Shown here: positions 39,059 to 47,387 of the stretch, piece by piece
Layout of the letters: every line of letters begins with the position of its first letter
Numbering within the stretch: position 1 is the first letter of the stretch
From: Skermanella rosea
Lineage (GTDB): Bacteria; Pseudomonadota; Alphaproteobacteria; Azospirillales; Azospirillaceae
Direction of reading: 5' to 3'
Length of the DNA: 64,000 nt
NCBI RefSeq assembly: GCF_016806835.2
Contig: NZ_CP086115.1
Location: 1 to 64,000 of the forward strand
The notes under the pieces: generated by a model
What the model was told of the DNA's origin: nothing
What the model saw: only the letters and a program-made list of their open reading frames with translations
Databases searched by the model: none
Translations under genes and position numbers: made by a program

Positions 39059-39986
39059 AAGCGTCTTCGCCAGCGCCGCCGAGGCCTTCGACAATTCGCT
39101 GCTGGAGGGCATGGACGCCGCCATCAGCGCCGGGCTCGACTGGGCCATGCCGCAGCTGCGCGTGGCGCTGATGCTCTATGTCGCGGGCACCGGCATCCTG
39201 ATGATGTATCACAAGACCGATGGCTGGAGCTTCGCCTCCGCCGCGCTGAAAGCCATGGCGATCGGCGCGCTGATCCAGTCGACGAACTACAACTACTATG
39301 TCCGCGACCTGTTCTTCACCGACCTGCCCAACCAGATCGCCTTCTCGCTGAACGGTCCGCGCATCACGGTCAACTCGGCCCAGCAGTTCGACGTGATGTG
39401 GTCGGCCGTCATGCATTTCTGCGCCTTCATCCTCGGCCAGGCGACGGGCTGGTCGCACATCATGGACCGCGCCCTCGTCTGGCTGTTCGCCCTGCTGATC
39501 CTGCTGGCGCTCTGGGTCTGCTTCATCATCTGGTACATCAGCCGGGTCTTCATGGCGCTCGTGATCTGCATGGGCGCGTTCCTGGTCATCCTCTACCTGT
39601 TCCGCCACACGCGCGGCTATGTCGAGCAGTGGATCGGCAAGCTGGTCGGCCTGACCATGCTCCAGCTCACCGCCTCGATCCTGTTGCGCATCATCCTGAT
39701 CGTGATGAATGCCCGTCTGCGCGCCATGCAGAACGATCCCGGCATCGGCGTGGACGAGATGCTGAACAACATGGCCGGGCTGACCGGCGTGTTCTGGATG
39801 GGCGCGCTGCTCATGGTCGCGCTGCCCTCCGCCATCTCCATCGGCTCCGGCGTGGGTGCCGGGGCCGCCGTCACCGCCGGGATGCTCGGCGGGATCGGCG
39901 CCGGTGCCGCCGGCATGGCCACCGCCACCGTCTCACGCGCTGCCCGCCTCGGCGCGGCGCTCGGCCGCTACACCGGGAGGGCCTGA
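39048..39986 (+). CDS. virB6: VirB6 polytopic membrane protein
   Basis: The 312-residue product from the GTG at 39048 has at least five hydrophobic segments (LMLYVAGTGILMMYHKTDGW, LVWLFALLILLALWVCFIIW, VFMALVICMGAFLVILYLFR, LTMLQLTASILLRIILIVMN, VFWMGALLMVALPSAISIGS) and a glycine/alanine-rich C-terminus. This is the TrbL/VirB6 pattern. It forms the inner-membrane part of the channel. Confidence 0.85.
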   Translation: MPLESVFASAAEAFDNSLLEGMDAAISAGLDWAMPQLRVALMLYVAGTGILMMYHKTDGWSFASAALKAMAIGALIQSTNYNYYVRDLFFTDLPNQIAFSLNGPRITVNSAQQFDVMWSAVMHFCAFILGQATGWSHIMDRALVWLFALLILLALWVCFIIWYISRVFMALVICMGAFLVILYLFRHTRGYVEQWIGKLVGLTMLQLTASILLRIILIVMNARLRAMQNDPGIGVDEMLNNMAGLTGVFWMGALLMVALPSAISIGSGVGAGAAVTAGMLGGIGAGAAGMATATVSRAARLGAALGRYTGRA

Positions 39987-39989
39987 CCC

Positions 39990-40145
39990 ATGCGCTGCAT
40001 GTCCCGCTTCATCCTGCATCTCCTGCTCTTCCTCCTCGTCGTGGCGCTGCTCGCGGCGTGCTCCTCGACGCAGGACGCACCAGCCTGTCGCGGCGAGCCG
40101 TTCGCCATCAACGTGCCCACCCAGCAGACGGCGGGGAAACCATGA
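39990..40145 (+). CDS. virB7: VirB7-like lipoprotein
   Basis: A 51-residue frame encodes a lipoprotein signal with a clear lipobox (LLLFLLVVALLAAC), then a short tail with one more cysteine (ACRGEPFAINVPTQQTAGKP). The position between virB6 and virB8 and the size match VirB7, the outer-membrane lipoprotein that stabilises VirB9. Both ends couple to neighbours. Confidence 0.72.
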   Translation: MRCMSRFILHLLLFLLVVALLAACSSTQDAPACRGEPFAINVPTQQTAGKP

Positions 40146-40900
40146 ACGAGATGTCGAGCCGGGCCGAGGATCTGATCGGCGACGTCGTCCTGCCCGCTGC
40201 CGAGCTGCAGCGCCTCTATGAGGAGCGCCGGGCGGAAGCCGCCCGCATCACGCGGCGCGAGCGGATCAGGCGCTGGACCGGAGCCGCGACCAACCTGGTG
40301 CTGCTCGCGGTCTGCGGCGCACAGGCCACCGCGATCGCCGTCATGCTGCCGCTGGAAAAGCCGGTGCCCGTCATCGTCTACCAGCGTAGCGACGGCACGG
40401 TGGTCAACACGCTGGAATGGGCCAGCCTGCCTCGGGAAGTGCAGGAGGATACGACCGTCAACGTGGTCTGGAACTACGTCCAGCAGCGGGAAAGCTGGTC
40501 GGAGGGCAATGCCGGATGGGCGTGGACCGTGGTGTCCGCCATGTCCTCTCCCGCTGTGCGCGAGCAGTTCCAGGCCTGGTTCCGCAGGGAAAACCCGGAT
40601 AGTCCCGCACGCATCTACCGCAACGGCACGACGGTGGAAGCCCGCTACGTCAACTGGGCGGCGGTCTGCCCGCCGGAGGGCTGCGACGGTCCGCCGCCCG
40701 CCTACCGGTTCTGGTTCGACCGCGTCGAGGCACCTCCCGGCGGCCCGGCGAAGCCGCCGGTGCGTTACGCCGTAACGGTCCGCATCCTGCGCAATGTGCC
40801 CTTGCCCAAGGATCGGATGTGGCAGCGCTGGACCTTCAACGCGCCGCTGATCCAGGTGGTCGAGTATCCCGGAGCGCAGCGGGAAGGGGTCTCACGATGA
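40142..40900 (+). CDS. virB8: VirB8 assembly factor
   Basis: The 252-residue product has a cytoplasmic N-terminus, one membrane helix (NLVLLAVCGAQATAIAVMLP) and a periplasmic domain with PLEKPVPVIVYQRSDGTVVN and WNYVQQRESWSEGNAGWAWT, ending VRILRNVPLPKDRMWQRWTF. This is typical of VirB8. ATGA overlap with virB7. Confidence 0.87.
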   Translation: MNEMSSRAEDLIGDVVLPAAELQRLYEERRAEAARITRRERIRRWTGAATNLVLLAVCGAQATAIAVMLPLEKPVPVIVYQRSDGTVVNTLEWASLPREVQEDTTVNVVWNYVQQRESWSEGNAGWAWTVVSAMSSPAVREQFQAWFRRENPDSPARIYRNGTTVEARYVNWAAVCPPEGCDGPPPAYRFWFDRVEAPPGGPAKPPVRYAVTVRILRNVPLPKDRMWQRWTFNAPLIQVVEYPGAQREGVSR

Positions 40901-41862
40901 AACGACTGGCCTTTCTCGCTTTCTTTCTAGCTACCACCGCACAGGCCGCCGAGCTGCCCGCTCCCTGCGGACCCGACCCGAGGGAGCGCTGCATCGCCTA
41001 CAAGGCGGGCCAGATCGTGCGTGTCTATCTCGCGCCCGGCGCCACGGTGACGATCGAACTGCCGCCGACCGAGACGGTGTTCTTCGTCGGCGCCAGCGAC
41101 AACGGCATCATCTCGGGCACCGGAGCGACGGAGCGCGCCGCGGCGGGGCAGGACGCGACCAGCGATCCGAACCTGATGACCGCCGTGCCGGGCGGTGCCG
41201 ACAATCCAACGCAGTTCCTCACCATCAAGGCGCTGCGCCATCTGGAGCCGCAGCCCTTCCTGGTGATCGGCCGCTGGAGCAATCCGGTCACCGGCAAGCA
41301 GGAGTTCCGGCGCCATGTCTTCGAGATCCTGACCCGCCCCGGCGACCTGACGCAGGACACCCCGGATACGATGTTCTCGGTGCGCTTCACCGACCCGGAA
41401 ACGGAGCAGCTGGTGCGCAACGCCAAATGGCGGGCCGAGAAGGAAAAGCGCGATGCGCAGCGCGCCGCCGACCGGCTGCAGACGATCTCGCTCTCCTCGA
41501 TCCGCCGCAACACCGCGTATGACGGGCAGGCTACCGAAGCCGACCGCGCTGCGCTTGCTCCCTCTGAGATGTGGGATGACGGCCAGCGCACCTATCTGCG
41601 CTATCCCGGCAACCGGCGTGTCCCGCATGCCTTCCAGGTTCTGCCCGACGGCAAGGAGGGCGTCATCGGCCAGCAGACCGTGCCCGATCCCGAACTGCGG
41701 GGGAACATGCTGATCCTGCAGGGCGTGGTGCCGATGATGCGCCTGCGCGACGGCGACGCCGTGCTGTGCATCGCCAACCGCGCCTATGACCCGGTCGGGC
41801 GCAATCCCGGCACCGGCACGGTCGATCCGGGCGTGTCGCGCCTATCGCGGAGGAACGACTGA
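40897..41862 (+). CDS. virB9: VirB9 outer-membrane core protein
   Basis: The 321-residue product has a signal peptide (MKRLAFLAFFLATTAQAAEL) and a typical VirB9 body (CIAYKAGQIVRVYLAPGATV, LEPQPFLVIGRWSNPVTGKQ, PSEMWDDGQRTYLRYPGNRR, VIGQQTVPDPELRGNMLILQ). The signal peptide region contains the plasmid motif CTTTCTTTCTAGCTACC (40919-40935), giving unusual codons for this GC-rich gene. Confidence 0.9.
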   Translation: MKRLAFLAFFLATTAQAAELPAPCGPDPRERCIAYKAGQIVRVYLAPGATVTIELPPTETVFFVGASDNGIISGTGATERAAAGQDATSDPNLMTAVPGGADNPTQFLTIKALRHLEPQPFLVIGRWSNPVTGKQEFRRHVFEILTRPGDLTQDTPDTMFSVRFTDPETEQLVRNAKWRAEKEKRDAQRAADRLQTISLSSIRRNTAYDGQATEADRAALAPSEMWDDGQRTYLRYPGNRRVPHAFQVLPDGKEGVIGQQTVPDPELRGNMLILQGVVPMMRLRDGDAVLCIANRAYDPVGRNPGTGTVDPGVSRLSRRND

Positions 41863-42959
41863 TGTTCGGCCGCACCGCGCCGCCCGCCTCTGCCGTCGAT
41901 GGCGAGGTTTCGCCGGTTTCCGGGCGGCGGCCGATGTCGCGCTGGCGCAAGCTGGGCTTCACCCTGCTGGCCGGGGTGTCGCTGGTCGGCATCGGCTGGC
42001 TCACGGCGCAATCCCCCGACACCAGGGACCGCGGCGACGAACGCGCCCCGACCGCCGACAAGGTGGGCGAGATCGGCGGACCCTTCGTGCCGATACCGCG
42101 CGAGGTTCCGGCTCCGCCACCGACGCCGGTCGCGCTTCCACCGCCCGGCGTGCCGGTACCGACCGGCCGGAACTTCACGCTGCCGAGCGTTACGCCGTCA
42201 CGGCCCGTCTATATCTCGCAGTTCCAGGCGCAGGCAGACGGCGCAGCCGCGCGGGCAACGGAGGCAGGGCAGGGCGGTGGCACCGCTACCGCCGCCCCGG
42301 CCGCCGGCGATCCGCTCGGCGCGCGGCTGGCCGCCGGGGAGGATCAGGAAACCGCCGTGGCGACGATGCTGCCGGACCGCAACCTGTTCATGACCATGGG
42401 CACACCGATGCCCTGCATCACCGAACAGCCGATCCGCACCGACGTGCCCGGGCCGTTCCGCTGCAAGGTGCCGACCCCGGTCTACAGCACGTCGGGCACG
42501 GTGCCGCTGCTCGACCCGGGCACCTGGATCGTCGGCCAGGTCAGGGAACCGCTGGGGCGCGGCATGAAGCGCGCCTTCGCCGTGGTCACCCGGCTGGAAA
42601 CCCCGCAGGGCTGTTTGGTGAAATTGCGCGCACCCATCGGCGACCAGCTCGGCACGGCGGGCATCGACGGCGAAGTGGACACGCACTTCTTCGAGCGCTT
42701 CCGGGGCATCGCCATGATCGCGCTGCTCGATGCGGCGGGCCAGGCGGCTGCCATCGCAGCCTCCCGCGCGATCGGCGGCGATAACGGCATCAGCTTCAAC
42801 CAGTTTCAAAGCGGCGGGCAGCGGCTCGGGCAGGGCACGTTCCAGAGCGATATCGACATCCCGCCCACGCTCTACACCCCGCAGGCCAGGAACCTCCTCG
42901 TCATGGCGATGAGTGATATTGATTTCCGGCCTTGCTTTAAGCTTCGGACGGTTCAATGA
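41862..42959 (+). CDS. virB10: VirB10 core channel protein
   Basis: The 365-residue product has a single membrane helix (KLGFTLLAGVSLVGIGWLTA), a proline-rich linker, and the C-terminal TrbI/VirB10 domain (TPMPCITEQPIRTDVPGPFR, VYSTSGTVPLLDPGTWIVGQ, DGEVDTHFFERFRGIAMIAL). The very end (FRPCFKLRTVQ) departs from the usual RDLDF-type ending and adjoins a foreign HNH gene, so the insertion may have replaced the last codons. Confidence 0.9.
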   Translation: MFGRTAPPASAVDGEVSPVSGRRPMSRWRKLGFTLLAGVSLVGIGWLTAQSPDTRDRGDERAPTADKVGEIGGPFVPIPREVPAPPPTPVALPPPGVPVPTGRNFTLPSVTPSRPVYISQFQAQADGAAARATEAGQGGGTATAAPAAGDPLGARLAAGEDQETAVATMLPDRNLFMTMGTPMPCITEQPIRTDVPGPFRCKVPTPVYSTSGTVPLLDPGTWIVGQVREPLGRGMKRAFAVVTRLETPQGCLVKLRAPIGDQLGTAGIDGEVDTHFFERFRGIAMIALLDAAGQAAAIAASRAIGGDNGISFNQFQSGGQRLGQGTFQSDIDIPPTLYTPQARNLLVMAMSDIDFRPCFKLRTVQ

Positions 42960-43047
42960 AATAATAATAGCCCATGACACCTAACGAATATTTACAGACG
43001 CAAGGAGGCTTGTAAGATGAAGTTCAGTAAACGCAACTACTCGTTTT

Positions 43048-43566
43048 ATGAAATCGATAAACAATCCCGAAATATCCGCAGACGATTTAAGGAGATTACT
43101 TTCTTACGATCCTGAAGCTGGACATCTGACATGGAAGGTTAGGCGCAGTCAGAGAGTTCTTGCTGGGCATCGAGCAGGTTGGGTTCAGGAGAATCCTCGC
43201 CGTTGCAGGATGATAAAGATTGATAATCGAAACCTTCAGGAACACCGCGTTATATGGGCTCTGGTTCACGGCGCATGGCCTGAAAAGGTCATCGACCACC
43301 GTGATGGTGACGCCACCAATAATCGATTCTCCAACCTTAGAGAATGCGAGCAGTGGCAGAATTCCGTCAACGCGAAAATGCGCCGAGACAATACTTCAGG
43401 GTTCAAAGGCGTTTCCTATCACAAGAGAACCCGACGGTATACCGCCGCGATCCAGCAAAAAGGAAAGCTACACTACCTTGGCCTGTTCAGCACAGCAGAA
43501 GAGGCCAGTGCAGCATATCAGAAAGCCGCAACCGAACTGCACGGGGACTTCGCACGTCCCCATTAA
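43048..43566 (+). CDS. HNH endonuclease with AP2-like domain inserted in the virB operon
   Basis: The 172-residue product starts MKSINNPEISADDLRRLLSY, then an HNH core (LVHGAWPEKVIDHRDGDATN, NRFSNLRECEQWQNSVNAKM) and a C-terminal AP2-like domain (SGFKGVSYHKRTRRYTAAIQ, QKGKLHYLGLFSTAEEASAA). This is the layout of phage and mobile-intron HNH homing enzymes. The surrounding 600 bases are clearly AT-richer than the virB genes. A strong ribosome site (AAGGAGG, 43002-43008) serves a short overlapping frame from 43017 rather than this ATG, so translation may be coupled. Confidence 0.85.
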   Translation: MKSINNPEISADDLRRLLSYDPEAGHLTWKVRRSQRVLAGHRAGWVQENPRRCRMIKIDNRNLQEHRVIWALVHGAWPEKVIDHRDGDATNNRFSNLRECEQWQNSVNAKMRRDNTSGFKGVSYHKRTRRYTAAIQQKGKLHYLGLFSTAEEASAAYQKAATELHGDFARPH

Positions 43567-43580
43567 GAGGGGACTATTCC

Positions 43581-44615
43581 ATGACCCGCCAGCACGAAGC
43601 GATCCCGCTGCTCAGCCACGCGCTGGAGCCGTTCCAGCAATGGTGGAGCGATCCCAGCGTCGAAGATATCATGTGCCAGAAGCCGAACGAGGTCTGGGTC
43701 CGACGCGGCGCGGAGACGACCCGCCACGAGGTGCCGCTCGATTTCGTCGACATGGAAGGCATCGCCATCCTGGCCGCGTCGCTCAAGCGCCAGAATGTCG
43801 GCCGGGCCAAGCCGCTGCTGTCGTGCGACCTGCCCGGCGGAACCCGGTTGCAGGCCGTGCTGCCGCCCTGCGTCAATGACGGCACGGTGGCGCTGGCGAT
43901 CCGGCGCGCGAAGAAGGCGGTGCCGACGCTGGCCGAGCTGGGCCAGGGCGGATTGTTCGCCGAGGTGGAGCCGCTCGGCGGCATGTCGGCGGCGGACCGC
44001 CAGCTGATCCAGCTCTATGCCGAGGCCCGTGACGCGAAAGACGCCCAGGAGCGTGAACAGCGCTGGATCGCGTTCCTGCGCGCGGCGATCCGGGCGCGCA
44101 AGACCATCGTGAACTGCGGCGAGGTCGGCAGCGGCAAAACCTATGCGGCACTCGGCCTGATCGGCGAAATTCCGCTCGAGGACCGCATCGTCATCATCGG
44201 CGATGCCGACGAGACCAGCAGCCTGCCGCACCCGAACCGCGTCGATCTGTTCTTCAGCAAGGGCGAGCAGGGCGAAGCGGGCGTGACGGCGAACGACCTG
44301 GTCGAGGCGTCGCTGCGGCTGGCCATGCGCTGGCTGATCCTGCAGGAGCTGCGCGGCTCGGAGGCGTTCAGCTTCATCCGGGCCCGCCGCTCCGGCCATC
44401 CCTCGCTCACCACCTGCCATGCCGAGAACCCCAAGGCGGTCTTCCCGACGCTGGCCCTGATGGTAAAGCAAAGCCCGGCTGCAAGAGACGTCGATCTGGC
44501 GACGATCGAGCAGTCGCTGCATGGGCTGATCGATTGTATCTGTCACTTCCATCGCCCGGACGGGAAATTCCGCATCTCCGACATCTGGTTCCGGCTGGCG
44601 GAGGAGGGGAGATGA
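43581..44615 (+). CDS. virB11: VirB11 transfer ATPase
   Basis: The 344-residue product has the VirB11 N-terminal domain (FQQWWSDPSVEDIMCQKPNE) and an ATPase domain with Walker A (NCGEVGSGKTYAALGLIGEI, around residue 180), Asp box IIGDADETSSLPHPNRVDLF, Walker B-like LRLAMRWLILQELRGSEAFS and His box SGHPSLTTCHAENPKAVFPT. AGAGGGG precedes the ATG. The hexamer switches the channel between pilus building and DNA transfer. Confidence 0.93.
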   Translation: MTRQHEAIPLLSHALEPFQQWWSDPSVEDIMCQKPNEVWVRRGAETTRHEVPLDFVDMEGIAILAASLKRQNVGRAKPLLSCDLPGGTRLQAVLPPCVNDGTVALAIRRAKKAVPTLAELGQGGLFAEVEPLGGMSAADRQLIQLYAEARDAKDAQEREQRWIAFLRAAIRARKTIVNCGEVGSGKTYAALGLIGEIPLEDRIVIIGDADETSSLPHPNRVDLFFSKGEQGEAGVTANDLVEASLRLAMRWLILQELRGSEAFSFIRARRSGHPSLTTCHAENPKAVFPTLALMVKQSPAARDVDLATIEQSLHGLIDCICHFHRPDGKFRISDIWFRLAEEGR

Positions 44616-46363
44616 GTCGCGCTGCGTTGCTGCTGGTGCCGCCCATCCTGCTCGCCTTCTGGAGCGTGGTGGCCTCCTTCGTCACGCTCTGGGGCCTTGG
44701 CACACTGGAAGCGGTGGGCTGGCCCAGCTGGCACTGGTGGGGCTATCTCAGCGCCACCATGCCGGATGCTCATACACAGAGATTGGTGAACCAGTGGCTG
44801 CTGATCGGGGCAGGGGTCGGCAGCGCGGCCGCCGGCATGCTGGGCTACCGCATCGTCAGCGACGGCCGGTCGCTGCTCGGCTTCGCGGATCGCCCCCTGC
44901 ATGGCCGCTCGAAGTTCGCCACGCGGCGGGAAGGGCAGGGGGCCGGGCTCGTCTATTCCCGCGCGCCGCGGCCCGATGCTCTCCTGCTGGGCCGGACCAA
45001 GGGGCTGTTCGGCTGGTTTGCCCGCTATGTCTGCCTGCCCGGCGTCGAGCACGTCATGCTGTTCGCCAAGACAGGCGCGGGCAAGGGCGTCGCCTATGTC
45101 ATCACCAACTGCTTCAACTATGCCGACAGCCTGGTCGTGCTCGACATCAAGGGGGAGAACCACCGGACCACGGCGGCCCACCGGCGCAAGCGGCTGAAGC
45201 AGGAGGTCTACCTGTTCGCGCCGCTCGCCGAGGATGGGCGGACCCACTGCTGGAACCCACTGGGCGACATCAGCACGGCCCAGCCCGATTACATTTCCAA
45301 GCTCCAGCGCCGGGCCTTCAACATCTTCCCCGAGGTCGAGGGCAAGGACCGCTTCTGGCAGGACGGCGCGCGCTCGGCCTTTCTCGGCATCTCGGTGCTG
45401 GTCGCGGAATCGCCCGAACTGGCGCTCAACCCGGCGACGGTGTTCCGCTTCTTCACCCGGGGCGACGGTGCGGCCGAGCTGGCGCGGCGCATCGAGGCGC
45501 GGCGGGCGGCGGGCAGCCCGCACAGCCAGACCTGCGTGGATCTGATCAGCGATTACCTGAACGGCACCGACGAGGTGGTCAAAGGCATCCGCAAGCACGT
45601 CACCGCGACGATGGGGCTATGGTTCAACCCGAAGATCGCCGCCGCCACGGCGAAAAGCGACTTCTCCCTGCGCGAGCTGCGGCGCCGGAAGATGACGGTC
45701 TATGTCGGGGTGATGCCGTCCGACCTGGAGCAGCTCGGCGTGCTGCTGCGCCTGTTCTTCCTGCAGCTGTTCGAGGCCAATACCGACGTCATGCCGGATC
45801 AAGACCGCACGATCCGGCACCGCTGCCACGTCCTGCTGGACGAATTCACCAGCGTTCCCGTCATGCGCGCCATCGCCAAGGCGACCGGCTTCGCGCGCGG
45901 CTTCTGGATGCATTTCAGCTTCGTCGTGCAGAGCAAGAACCAGGTGCGCGAGGAGTACAAGGGGCAGGGCGAGGCCTCGCTGCTGGAGAATGTCGGCGCG
46001 GAGATCGTGTTCGGCACCGACGATCCGACGCTGTGCCGGGAGGCCTCGGAGCGGGCAGGGTACGACACGGTGGACAACGTCAGCCGCACCACGCCGCGCT
46101 TCTTCTCATTCTTCCGGGCCAAGGAGCAGAACGAGAGCACCAGCCAGACCCGCCGGGCGCTGCTGCTGCCGCAGGAGGTCGCCCGCCTACCGGTAGACGA
46201 GGAGATCGTGTTCCGCGCCACGGTGCCGCCGTTCCTGCTGAAGCGGCTGCGCTGGTACGAGGACCGCCACTTCAAGCGGCTGATCGGTCGGCCTCCGGAG
46301 CTGCCGCGCGTGACCTACCAGCTGGCGCGCGATGACGGTTTAATTCGGTTGCCGGGATCGTAA
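44612..46363 (+). CDS. virD4: VirD4/TraG coupling protein
   Basis: The 583-residue product has two N-terminal membrane helices (LLLVPPILLAFWSVVASFVT, NQWLLIGAGVGSAAAGMLGY), Walker A VMLFAKTGAGKGVAYVITNC, YADSLVVLDIKGENHRTTAA, Walker B CHVLLDEFTSVPVMRAIAKA and VVQSKNQVREEYKG. It brings the relaxase-DNA complex to the channel. It is coupled to virB11 by ATGA. Confidence 0.93.
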   Translation: MSRAALLLVPPILLAFWSVVASFVTLWGLGTLEAVGWPSWHWWGYLSATMPDAHTQRLVNQWLLIGAGVGSAAAGMLGYRIVSDGRSLLGFADRPLHGRSKFATRREGQGAGLVYSRAPRPDALLLGRTKGLFGWFARYVCLPGVEHVMLFAKTGAGKGVAYVITNCFNYADSLVVLDIKGENHRTTAAHRRKRLKQEVYLFAPLAEDGRTHCWNPLGDISTAQPDYISKLQRRAFNIFPEVEGKDRFWQDGARSAFLGISVLVAESPELALNPATVFRFFTRGDGAAELARRIEARRAAGSPHSQTCVDLISDYLNGTDEVVKGIRKHVTATMGLWFNPKIAAATAKSDFSLRELRRRKMTVYVGVMPSDLEQLGVLLRLFFLQLFEANTDVMPDQDRTIRHRCHVLLDEFTSVPVMRAIAKATGFARGFWMHFSFVVQSKNQVREEYKGQGEASLLENVGAEIVFGTDDPTLCREASERAGYDTVDNVSRTTPRFFSFFRAKEQNESTSQTRRALLLPQEVARLPVDEEIVFRATVPPFLLKRLRWYEDRHFKRLIGRPPELPRVTYQLARDDGLIRLPGS

Positions 46364-46425
46364 GAACTGACGACCGATGTTTGAACGGCTAACATGACAT
46401 CTTGGGATAAGAGGAAAGAGGCGTC

Positions 46426-47118
46426 ATGTTACCGGTTAAGAAATTTGGTGAAATAGAAATTGACCCGGAAGTTCTTGAACTAGCGATACGTACATTAGGC
46501 AGCATAGCCATGAAAGAACGAGAAGTGGCCACCACGCAGCTCAAATCCGTACTATGGTTCGATGAATGGCTAGGTAAACGGCCCGACTTCACTCCTTCTA
46601 AGGTAGACGTACGGGACTCTCTTAGCCGTGTTTACAATTTGATAGAAAAACTACATGACGCCATCGGAGATCTACCTATGGAAGCTCTCGCGCTTTGCGC
46701 CATGAGCGATGATGAAAGAAGATTAGTCGGCAGGGAGTATAATCAGGCATATGCGGTCATCAGCCAGAGTCTCACTGAAGACGGTGGCGAGTTAGATCGA
46801 AAAGATCAATTGATAAGACAGTTGCTTGATTATCAGCAAAGAATAGCAAAAGCGCGATCTGCCAAAGTATTGTTCAGCAGAGGCGCACCGAAAGATGAGC
46901 GTCGCTGGGGTATTATTGGAGATTGCATGAATGTGTTTATCGCGTTTCGCTTCAGAAACGATGATCACCGCCGCATCTGGACCAAACAGGAGATCGACGA
47001 TTTTTACGAACTTTCTCGTCTTATGTGTGAACACGCTACCGGCACTCCGTCCGACCTGAAGCGGATCATCAGTCAGTTATTGAAGAACCTTCGACGCGAT
47101 GCGCGAAACTGCACATAA
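46426..47118 (+). CDS. AT-rich accessory gene of unknown function
   Basis: The 230-residue product (MLPVKKFGEIEIDPEVLELA onward) is helical, with MKEREVATTQLKSVLWFDEW, LIEKLHDAIGDLPMEALALC and RRWGIIGDCMNVFIAFRFRN. Its codon use (AGA, ATA, TTA) and base content differ strongly from virD4 and the relaxase around it, so it looks recently acquired. GAGG-type ribosome site precedes the ATG. No family recognised; cargo between transfer genes often serves defence or exclusion. Confidence 0.6.
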   Translation: MLPVKKFGEIEIDPEVLELAIRTLGSIAMKEREVATTQLKSVLWFDEWLGKRPDFTPSKVDVRDSLSRVYNLIEKLHDAIGDLPMEALALCAMSDDERRLVGREYNQAYAVISQSLTEDGGELDRKDQLIRQLLDYQQRIAKARSAKVLFSRGAPKDERRWGIIGDCMNVFIAFRFRNDDHRRIWTKQEIDDFYELSRLMCEHATGTPSDLKRIISQLLKNLRRDARNCT

Positions 47119-47205
47119 ACCGCCAAAAAATACTGGATTTGTGTGACTGCCCTCGATCAGAGCCGGTCGGCAGAATGCCTCATCATCCATTCAATGAGGT
47201 ATTTC

Positions 47206-47379
47206 ATGACCAACCTTCGGCGAGCAAAAACAGGCGAACACGGCAACATCCGGAAGCCGCACTCCCTCGATTTTCATCTCAACCCAAACGGGGAGATCAA
47301 GGCATCCGCAACCGGCGTGATCGGTATCTGCGGTCTAGTGCTGCTGGTACTCGCGGTCACGGCATTGCTGGCGGCCTAA
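47206..47379 (+). CDS. Small membrane protein
   Basis: The 57-residue product has a basic N-terminus (MTNLRRAKTGEHGNIRKPHS) and a hydrophobic C-terminal helix (GVIGICGLVLLVLAVTALLA). An alternative ATG at 47143 adds 21 less likely residues. It converges on the relaxase gene with eight bases between stops. Confidence 0.5.
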   Translation: MTNLRRAKTGEHGNIRKPHSLDFHLNPNGEIKASATGVIGICGLVLLVLAVTALLAA

Positions 47380-47387
47380 CGTAGCAG

